This document shows positions 8,101 through 12,455 of a DNA stretch of 12,455 nucleotides, in pieces. The translations under genes and the position numbers were made by a program. The stretch covers positions 1 to 12,455 of the forward strand of contig JASLXL010000060.1 of assembly GCA_030740335.1 (NCBI GenBank). The letters run 5' to 3'. Numbering within the stretch: position 1 is the stretch's first letter; every line of letters begins with the position of its first letter. This stretch comes from SAR202 cluster bacterium (GTDB lineage: Bacteria; Chloroflexota; Dehalococcoidia; SAR202; CAJWER01). The notes beneath the pieces are model-generated. The model worked only from the letters and a program-made list of their open reading frames with translations, had not been told where the DNA came from and ran no database searches.

Positions 8101-9776
8101 GTCGATGCCGCGGCCTTGATGGATGGCGACTTGTCGAGGCCTGTGTCGAATCCGGTGTCTTCGGTGCCGGGCTGCCTCCTCCAGCGGATAGCACCACCGT
8201 GAGTGTGGTGCACGTGGGAGACTTCTGAGCCGCCGTGAATAATCCTCGTTTTGACGGGGTCGCCCAGGTACGAGCGAGCGATGGGTGTCGTGGGATCTCC
8301 AAACGTGTAGGAGCTATATCCCATGGACTTGTCCGAGAAATCGAAACGCTCGTCCTGCAATCCCATCCGGTTCATGAAGGGCTCGCTGCGATAGTTCAGC
8401 GCCCTGCCGCCGGGCTTGTACGCCCCGGTAAAGGGGTCGACGAAAGTGACTAGCTCTCCCGATTTGTCGCGATGCCGGTATCTCTCGCTTCCGATCTCAT
8501 GATAGTAGATAGCGAACTCTCGGAAATCACTGCCATCCGGGTGCCGAATCATGGCTGACCAACCACTGGCGAGTGGAGCGCTCTGTGTTGGGTCTTCGTA
8601 GTATGAGCCCTGTTGCTCAACAATGATGCCGCCAAACAGCCCGTGACTCGCCTGGAACCTATCAATGCCGTGGCTGTGGAGGTAGTGCACTCCCTCCTGC
8701 TCGTCTTCGGCGATCATCCACTCGTACGCAACAAGCTGCCCGGGCAAGATAGTGGCGTCCGGGTTGGTGGCAATGGCTGGCTCGCCGGTGTCGGCGACGT
8801 AAATGCTGGAGCCGTGAACGTGAAGGCTGGTGGGCTCGTTTTCGTTCAGCGCGTTCCTCAAGACGATATGCAAGCACTCGCCCTGATTGGCCCTGATGGT
8901 GAGCGGTTGAATGGCGTCACCCTGGAGCCCAATGGACACCGCGGGTTCCGCCGTGTCCGCCCTGGCGGCCCGGTTTTGAGCCTCCTCCAACCGGACACGG
9001 GCCAGCTCGTCTTCAAGGACGTACATCCTGCCCTCGGGGTCGTAGTCTAGGAATCTGTTCAGCGTGATCTCCACGCTTATTGCCGCTATGTCGTAGCGAC
9101 GCACCGGGGCGGCGAGGTCGCACTGCGCCCCGCTGTAGACGGACTCCTCCATCTCGCCGCCGCCAAGGGTCAATCCCTCCGTCTGACCGTGGGTGTCGGC
9201 GCTCTCCATGTAGCCGCCGCCGATCGTGAAATCCTCGTCGGCAAGGCTCTCTTCCAGAGCCTTCCCCAAAACATCTCCAGCCGATCCAGGCTCCGCATGG
9301 GTGTGCAAGGGTGACCCCGGAGGATCCACGTGTTCGGCTTGCTCGTCTGCGAGGCTTTGCTCAATCGCCCTGGCAAACAATTCGTCCACCGACCCGGGCT
9401 CCTCATCGCCAGCAACGGCCGTTGCTCTCGGCGTCGAAACGGTGACAGCAGTCTCCGGTGTGGTGACAGCCGTGACCGTCGCGGTGGGCATCGGAGTCGG
9501 TGTAGGGGTACTTTTTCTATCGGATGTCGCGGATGGAACGGTGGTTGGGGACAAAGCAGGCACAGCAGGAGGGGACGGCTGAAGAATTGGTGTGGGTTCC
9601 AGACTGGCCAGCGGAGCGCTTGTGGGAGACTCGACCGTCGCAACGTCGCGCGACTGGGTCTGTTCATCTCCGCACGTCGATAAAAGCATACTTAGAGAAA
9701 CAAGAAAGCCGAGGGAAATGAGACGAGCGTCTCCGTGAGCTACGGTGGGACGTCCCGCTCGCAAGCTAAAAATCAT
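5106..9776 (-). CDS. Giant three-unit multicopper oxidase lipoprotein
   Basis: This 1556-residue exported protein has an N-terminal hydrophobic segment (about 19-33) ending LLSTC, so Cys35 may be lipidated, although Thr before the Cys is unusual. Residues 45-122 are a Thr/Pro/Ser-rich linker and 125-215 an acidic region with repeats. Three homologous units follow, each of two cupredoxin domains. Unit 1 (about 225-611) has every multicopper-oxidase motif: HVHG (319-322), HSHG (367-370), HVHHTH (521-526) and HCHVAHHYLAGM (593-604). Unit 2 (about 779-1185) keeps HTH (862-864), HDH (981-983) and HTWH (1114-1117) but has no HCH. Unit 3 (about 1214-1543) has almost no ligands. The ends of the units align without gaps (GDFLIHCH, GDYLYHNG, GDYLYGNH). 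Six-domain oxidases such as ceruloplasmin and the manganese oxidase MnxG are structural precedents; the substrate (metal ion or organic) is unknown. TAAGGT at 9783-9788 sits six bases before the ATG. No promoter is evident, so read-through from the upstream RRM gene is possible. Confidence 0.92.
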   Translation of the reverse strand: MIFSLRAGRPTVAHGDARLISLGFLVSLSMLLSTCGDEQTQSRDVATVESPTSAPLASLEPTPILQPSPPAVPALSPTTVPSATSDRKSTPTPTPMPTATVTAVTTPETAVTVSTPRATAVAGDEEPGSVDELFARAIEQSLADEQAEHVDPPGSPLHTHAEPGSAGDVLGKALEESLADEDFTIGGGYMESADTHGQTEGLTLGGGEMEESVYSGAQCDLAAPVRRYDIAAISVEITLNRFLDYDPEGRMYVLEDELARVRLEEAQNRAARADTAEPAVSIGLQGDAIQPLTIRANQGECLHIVLRNALNENEPTSLHVHGSSIYVADTGEPAIATNPDATILPGQLVAYEWMIAEDEQEGVHYLHSHGIDRFQASHGLFGGIIVEQQGSYYEDPTQSAPLASGWSAMIRHPDGSDFREFAIYYHEIGSERYRHRDKSGELVTFVDPFTGAYKPGGRALNYRSEPFMNRMGLQDERFDFSDKSMGYSSYTFGDPTTPIARSYLGDPVKTRIIHGGSEVSHVHHTHGGAIRWRRQPGTEDTGFDTGLDKSPSIKAAASTRIDSQSIGPSESYDLESECGSGGCQESVGDFLIHCHVAHHYLAGMWMVWRVHNTLQTGAGPGHGALPLRELPDRTNAIAIAVNSDALIGRTVNFQGTTLEITSDNLDAWVERQLPPQGSPIGYDASVLDWQRLGDTFVNEPETVEIWPNYRSDEPGVRLPILFEPTTGKLAYPLLRPHLGRRPPFAPNHGPAPYLSIDQQGRAPPQPGENGPRSLCPSGTRLKEFAVHAITVPILLNADQNLIDPVGQLFVLKENENAVRADNGLRVPLAIRANAGEDCVDIVLKSELKDTAENSFFSKVNIHTHLVQFDIQASDGVTTGFAYEQSVRPFVEAGETLQASVTAGSPTVELGSTARFQPGVLVGVGMDQDGTFEIKRIVSVTGSRITFEEPLEYNHGSGEIVSAEFVRYRWYPDVQFGTAYFHDHVDALVSWKHGLFGAIISEPPSSTYHDPFTNAQVRSGNVVDIHTESVVSPDVTGSFRELVMFIQDNNLTTHIGMSSGSSLSLRAEPLGRRGGEPSLWFSSTAHGDPATVVLNTYLGDPIVVRALVGGTNDLHTWHLDGHWFRGERFSANSKPISTVHLGISERYDLIIPAAGGPQRLPGDYLYHNGRTFKLAEGSWGIVRVHEGGSAVGLMKLPGREIAPDPAVAVCPRDAPLKEFSVSAIQAQLPMLGGETGKIFALASDVAAIVSGDKEPGPLVLHINVGDCVQARLSNELTEGRVSLHADMLAYDPKDSMGITAGFNPVQTIAPGESKTYTFFAHPEYGEGAALVSDWGNVLTNPGLGLYGAIIVGPEGATYTDPVTGKDLSLSSNWRADVQLPDGPSYRDFALFMQEQDPVIGTHLMPYSHVVGGVVGLNYTSAPLEGRQEPVPDTTIRWEEDLYEDPSTPILEAHVGDPVRIHVLFPFSEQNQVFSIEGHQWPLEPRMEGSDLLSSVQIGGLETLNIMLEGGAGGRTSVPGDYLYGNHRLPFREVGLWGLFRVYAKDDGTAGISTLGTQ

Positions 9777-9782
9777 CAGTAG

Positions 9783-9788
9783 ACCTTA
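9783..9788 (-). promoter_or_regulatory. Ribosome binding site of the multicopper oxidase
   Basis: TAAGGT in transcript direction lies six bases before the ATG at 9774-9776. It supports this start over the later in-frame Met30, which would remove the charged n-region and most of the hydrophobic segment of the export signal. Confidence 0.5.
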
Positions 9789-9801
9789 TCAGGTTCGCAC
9801 A

Positions 9802-9866
9802 TGTGAGAGAGCCGGCTGCCGATCGGGTGCCGCTTCCAAATGACGATAGCGTCCGGCTCTCTCACA
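9802..9866 (-). terminator. Strong hairpin between RRM gene 2 and the oxidase
   Basis: TGTGAGAGAGCCGG (9802-9815) and CCGGCTCTCTCACA (9853-9866) form a perfect 14-base inverted repeat with a 37-base loop, between the RRM stop codon and the oxidase start. There is no U-tract, so it may be a weak terminator, an attenuator or a processing/stability element limiting expression of the oxidase. The matching site in copy A also folds, but with mismatches in the outer stem. Confidence 0.55.
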
Positions 9867-9886
9867 GGGCTAGATTCCTGGTAAGA

Positions 9887-10219
9887 CTACCAGCGGCGAT
9901 CACCACCACCACCACCACCGTAGCCACCACCACCACCACCGCCGCCGTAGCCACCACCACCACCACCACGCCTGTCCTCTCGCGGCTTGGCCTCGTTGAC
10001 CGTCAAGGGACGGCCGTCAACTTCCTTGCCATTGAGGGCCTGAATGGCTGCCTCTGCCTGGCTATTGTCAGACATCTCCACAAATCCGAATCCTCTGGAC
10101 CTACCGGATTCTCGGTCCTGAATAACCCGGGCAGAGGTAACCTCCCCAAACTCCGTAAACGTTCTCTCTAGTTCCGCATCGTCGGTATTGAACGACAGGT
10201 TGCCGACATATATGTTCAT
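9887..10219 (-). CDS. Glycine-rich single-RRM RNA-binding protein (copy 2)
   Basis: This 110-residue cytoplasmic protein has RNP2 IYVGNL (3-8), RNP1 RGFGFVEM (42-49), a glycine tail with two tyrosines (85-106) and the end DRRW. It differs from the first RRM protein at 11 of the first 84 positions by my count, mainly in helix 1 and the loop before the last strand (EVDG against DFNG), and its tail is eight residues longer. Its role is probably the same, single-stranded RNA binding, with expression or target slightly shifted. An in-frame GTG at 10235-10237 would add six residues, but that stretch contains the ribosome binding site AAAGGAG (10226-10232), placed six bases before the ATG at 10217-10219, so the shorter start is correct. 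The oxidase start lies 110 bases downstream on the same strand. Confidence 0.93.
   Translation of the reverse strand: MNIYVGNLSFNTDDAELERTFTEFGEVTSARVIQDRESGRSRGFGFVEMSDNSQAEAAIQALNGKEVDGRPLTVNEAKPREDRRGGGGGGYGGGGGGGGYGGGGGGDRRW
9902..9967 (-). repeat. GGN triplet repeat coding the glycine tail (copy 2)
   Basis: This is a long run of GGN codons (CCN, mostly CCA, on the plus strand) with two tyrosine codons. The unit of glycines plus tyrosine appears twice here and once in copy 1, so the tail probably grew or shrank by slippage. Confidence 0.8.
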
Positions 10220-10349
10220 GCGGTGCTCCTTTAACACAGATTCTCCTCGTTCACCGCAAGCGTCGCGCGCGTCTTAGATATTCGATCTCAAACGCAGGAA
10301 GCGGAACGTGAGTGCAGCTTCACTGGGAGTCGGCGAGCATCTTACCACA
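10220..10349 (-). promoter_or_regulatory. Conserved leader/promoter region of RRM gene 2
   Basis: This non-coding region matches 3433-3561 upstream of the first RRM gene. It includes the TGTGGTAAGAT element, GACTCCC, GTTTGAGATCG, CTAAGACGCG, GAGGAGAATCTG and the AAAGGAG ribosome binding site. TAAGAT is a possible -10 box, without a convincing -35. The shared leader argues for shared regulation of the two genes. Confidence 0.55.
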
Positions 10350-10477
10350 GGTAACACGCAGTATTCGATGGTTTTGTGGAATAATTCCAAAGTAATCCTC
10401 AAGAATGGCCGAGAATGTGTCGCACTACCCACTCTCGGTCACACTCTCAACATCCCAGAGGGGATCTACTCGCCCGC

Positions 10478-10684
10478 AACAATAATGGCAATCCAGAGAT
10501 CTATATCATGAACACAGATGGCACAGGCCAGACCAATCTGACCAACACCCCGATTATGGAAGGCAATTCTACATGGTCTCACGACGCCTCTCGGATCGCG
10601 TTCCACACAGATCGAGATGGACCTAACCAGATCTACGTCATGAATGTCGATGGTTTTGGCCAAGTCCCACTCATAAATCCGTGA
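10478..10684 (+). pseudogene. Fragment of a PD40/TolB-like beta-propeller protein
   Basis: The plus-strand frame encodes two consecutive blade-like repeats, NGNPEIYIMNTDGTGQTNLT and then WSHDASRIAFHTDRDG with NQIYVMNVDGFGQVPLINP, ending in TGA at 10682-10684. The pattern W-S-x-D-x-S-R-I-A-F and I-Y-x-M-N-x-D-G-x-G-Q is typical of PD40 repeats of TolB-like propellers, which normally come in runs of five or more in extracytoplasmic proteins. Nothing before it looks like a signal peptide or further blades, and nothing follows, so this is a leftover piece of a larger gene. The left limit is where the similarity starts, not a start codon. Confidence 0.7.
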
Positions 10685-10816
10685 CTGGCAACGAATGGGC
10701 CACGCAACATCGCCATAAGCCCCATAGCATCCTCGCTATTCACCTGCTAGCTCCGTACCTTTAACTACTACCAGCCCCACCTAAGCTCCCTCCCCCTTCG
10801 GTCCCGACTCGGCCTT

Positions 10817-11089
10817 CTAGTAGATGTTTCTCGGCCCCGACCAGATCTTGGCATTGTCGTCGCTGACTGATATCCCTTCAATAGGATTGGCGAGGGTCTG
10901 CCGATTGTCCACCATGGTCATAAAACGCCCATCGATGAGATCGATGAAAGTTCCGTCAATATTGGAGAGGAGATCGAGCACGGAGCAGCGAGGATCCAAC
11001 CAACGGTTCTCAGCGATATTCTGGGTCCAGGCCACTCGTGGTATTTGAAGAAAATGACGCTGGTCCCGCAGTCGCAGCGGTACTACCAA
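10817..11089 (-). pseudogene. Probable remnant of a sialidase-like (BNR repeat) gene
   Basis: A 90-codon minus-strand frame contains IPRVAWTQNIAENRWLDP, LLSNIDGTFIDLIDGRFM and GISVSDDNAKIWSGPRNIY before a TAG. SDDNAKIW resembles an Asp-box (S-x-D-x-G-x-T-W) with Gly and Thr replaced, and the order of segments recalls the C-terminal part of BNR/sialidase-fold proteins. It is far shorter than the several hundred residues of such proteins, has no signal peptide, and I find no continuation upstream. It could instead be a chance frame; the family call is tentative. Confidence 0.4.
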
Positions 11090-11141
11090 ACGTCAACCCC
11101 TCACGCACCGTTACGAGAATTGTAACAATGGTCGGAAATTC

Positions 11142-12245
11142 TTAGGCTGGCAGCCACCTCTCGAAGAAGCGTTGCCAGTTACGGAACATGATGTTCTCAA
11201 TGTCTTCCTGCTTATAGCCGCGTCCGTCCAGGATCTCCGCCACCTTCTGGTAGTCAGCCACTGTATCGACCTCGTAGGGCGCGCCGTCCGCTCCACCCTG
11301 CCCGTCGGTGTCTCCGCCAATTGCCGAGTGCAAAGAATTACCAGCAATCTGACAAACGTGGTCGATATGGTCGCAGTAGTCATCGAGGGTCACCGCCGAC
11401 TCGGGAAACACATCTCGCCTCGGCGGTATGTTTGCCCAATCGACGCCCTCTCGATACAACATCCACGTGTCCATGGAGTGGCCGATTACCGCGCCTCGGT
11501 CGATAATCTGTCGGAGCAGCTCATCCGGTATCTGTCGTTCACCCGGTGTTATGGCCCGACAGTTCTGATGCGTGGAGATCACCGGACCTGTGAAATTGTC
11601 CAGCTCTTGCCGTATGGATTCGTCCGACGTGTGGGACACGTCCAGGATCATCCCGAGCGAATCCATCTCCCTCAGCAGATCCACCGCGTCGTTCTGCAAA
11701 CCGCCGTCCGTCCCCGTGCCCGTTCCGTGCGAGTACCGGCTGACGCCGTAGTGTGACAGACTCACAACGCGGAGTCCGCTTTCGTACCACTCGTGGACCT
11801 GCTCGGGCCAAAGAATTGGGTCCGCACCCTCCATTCCCAGAACGAACCCCACTGGCAGGTCGTCATGGCTATCCGCCTCGAACCATGCCTTCATATGGTC
11901 GCTGAACTCGCCCCGAGAGCTGAGCATCCTCACGTGTCCCTCGGCTTGAAGAATTCGGTAGTACGCAAGCTGTCCCTGGGCCTGGGCATACGACAGCTCA
12001 TCAGTCCTGACGTCACCATGATCGTGCCCGTCGCGCAAAACACAACCCAGTACCTTGACGATCGCTGCAGCGACCTCCGCCTTCCTCATCTCTGGGATCG
12101 TCGCCATGATGCCGCTATCGGGCCGGCCCGGGCTCTCGACGAAATCTGGGCGTACTCCCCTTGCCTGCTCAATCGGCACAGTCAACTGTCGCTGCGAGCG
12201 AATCGCTCCCCCGGCCATCGGATAGTCGCCGTCAATAATCAGCAT
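11142..12245 (-). CDS. M19-family (membrane/renal) dipeptidase-like protein
   Basis: This intact 367-residue protein without a signal peptide is close to the usual length of peptidase family M19, TIM-barrel zinc hydrolases that cut dipeptides. Visible family residues are the bridging Glu (E139 in GMEGADPI), zinc His H205 in LDVSHTSDES and H226 in STHQNCRA, Arg R230, Asp D312 in IGGDTDG, and H165 in SLSHYG at the position of the substrate-binding His. The N-terminal D-G-H-x-D motif, which supplies two zinc ligands, reads DGDYP (residues 5-9), so metal binding or the reaction may differ from classical dipeptidases. The C-terminal NIMFRNWQRFFERWLP is typical of the family. The ATG is preceded at five bases by an ideal AGGAGGT. 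It is not obviously linked to the copper genes and stands as its own transcription unit. Confidence 0.9.
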   Translation of the reverse strand: MLIIDGDYPMAGGAIRSQRQLTVPIEQARGVRPDFVESPGRPDSGIMATIPEMRKAEVAAAIVKVLGCVLRDGHDHGDVRTDELSYAQAQGQLAYYRILQAEGHVRMLSSRGEFSDHMKAWFEADSHDDLPVGFVLGMEGADPILWPEQVHEWYESGLRVVSLSHYGVSRYSHGTGTGTDGGLQNDAVDLLREMDSLGMILDVSHTSDESIRQELDNFTGPVISTHQNCRAITPGERQIPDELLRQIIDRGAVIGHSMDTWMLYREGVDWANIPPRRDVFPESAVTLDDYCDHIDHVCQIAGNSLHSAIGGDTDGQGGADGAPYEVDTVADYQKVAEILDGRGYKQEDIENIMFRNWQRFFERWLPA

Positions 12246-12250
12246 TTTCG

Positions 12251-12257
12251 ACCTCCT
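12251..12257 (-). promoter_or_regulatory. Strong ribosome binding site of the M19 gene
   Basis: AGGAGGT in transcript direction, five bases before the ATG at 12243-12245, is an almost perfect match to the anti-Shine-Dalgarno sequence. It fixes the start and predicts efficient translation. Confidence 0.8.
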
Positions 12258-12455
12258 GCATTGTCCCCTAGTAGATCACAGTGTCGAGGCATGATACAAC
12301 TTCACGACGGCGGCACAAACCTGGAACTCAACTGGCTGCTCATTGACGTGTATTGGCCCCAGCATTATCATCGGTGCGTCTTTGCCAAAGCCGCGTTAGA
12401 CTATCAAGTGAGACTAGACGAGAAGGCCCCCAATGACACGCCTCTGTGCAGAACA
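12258..12455. other. Right-edge region without a convincing gene
   Basis: This is the region upstream of the dipeptidase. On the plus strand a frame opens with ATG at 12291 and stays open to the window edge (55 codons, starting MIQLHDGG). It has no ribosome binding site at proper distance and no recognisable motif, so I do not call it. No convincing sigma70 promoter for the dipeptidase was found. Confidence 0.4.

Larger units (their letters stand above)
9796..10349 (-). repeat. RRM cassette, copy B (direct repeat of 3031-3561)
   Basis: This is the second copy of the leader-RRM-hairpin cassette, in the same orientation as copy A and about 6.2 kb away from it. Similarity begins at CGCACATGTGAG and ends at TACCACA on the plus strand, and includes both non-coding flanks. 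The cupredoxin and oxidase genes lie between the copies. Confidence 0.85.

Noticed and set aside
8613..9050. 145-codon plus-strand frame inside the oxidase gene
   Set aside because: It lies antisense to unit 1 of the oxidase, which has all ligand motifs; no ribosome binding site or known motif was seen.
9228..9395. True ubiquitin-interacting motifs in the oxidase
   Set aside because: The consensus match is short and the region is predicted to be outside the cytoplasm of a bacterium; convergence of an amphipathic helix is far more likely.
9899..9968. Short tandem repeats that could be mistaken for a CRISPR or minisatellite
   Set aside because: They are GGN glycine codons in frame in the RRM gene tail; there are no unique spacers.
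11172..11756. 194-codon plus-strand frame opposite the dipeptidase
   Set aside because: The minus-strand reading shows the M19 family residues and an ideal ribosome binding site, so the plus frame is a shadow.
12258..12290. TCGACA-16-GACAAT as a promoter for the dipeptidase
   Set aside because: The transcript would start within or after the ribosome binding site, making it unusable.
12291..12455. Plus-strand frame open to the right edge, starting MIQLHDGG
   Set aside because: No ribosome binding site at suitable distance, no motif, and a minus-strand frame is also open over much of the same bases; too little to call.

Overview
The window suggests a bacterium of the Chloroflexota, possibly of the marine SAR202/Dehalococcoidia type. 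That is an inference from gene style, not a database match: glycine-tailed single-RRM proteins, an M19 dipeptidase, a corrinoid-methyltransferase/UroD-like gene, cupredoxins with large loops, and TolB-like and sialidase-like remnants. No rRNA, tRNA, CRISPR array or complete insertion sequence was seen.

Layout from left to right. 1-546 (minus): a decayed OppB/DppB-type permease running off the left edge. 738-1970 (plus): an intact MFS transporter behind a good sigma70-like promoter. 1972-2990 (minus): a heavily broken UroD/MtaA-type methyltransferase gene that can be read end to end only by changing frame several times. 3124-3432 (minus): a small RNA-binding RRM protein. 3629-4972 (minus): an exported protein with two cupredoxin domains, an LPATG sorting-type tail and its own TTGACA promoter. 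5106-9776 (minus): a giant 1556-residue multicopper oxidase lipoprotein. 9887-10219 (minus): a second RRM protein, a close paralogue of the first. 10478-10684 (plus) and 10817-11089 (minus): remnants of a PD40/TolB-like gene and a probable sialidase-like gene. 11142-12245 (minus): an intact M19-family dipeptidase.

The centre of interest is the copper block at 3629-9776. The multicopper oxidase is built from three consecutive two-domain units. The first carries a full set of copper-ligand motifs, the second keeps only part of them, and the third has almost none. The neighbouring cupredoxin has two type-1 copper sites and is predicted to sit on the outer face of the cell, as is the oxidase, so the two could form an electron-transfer pair (inference). 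The block is bracketed by two direct copies of a roughly 0.53-0.55 kb cassette, each made of an upstream leader, an RRM gene and a downstream hairpin, so it looks like the inside of a segmental duplication.

The flanks hold four broken genes. The two large ones carry both stop codons and frameshifts, which fits real decay better than simple indel sequencing error. The copper block, both RRM genes, the MFS gene and the dipeptidase have intact frames.
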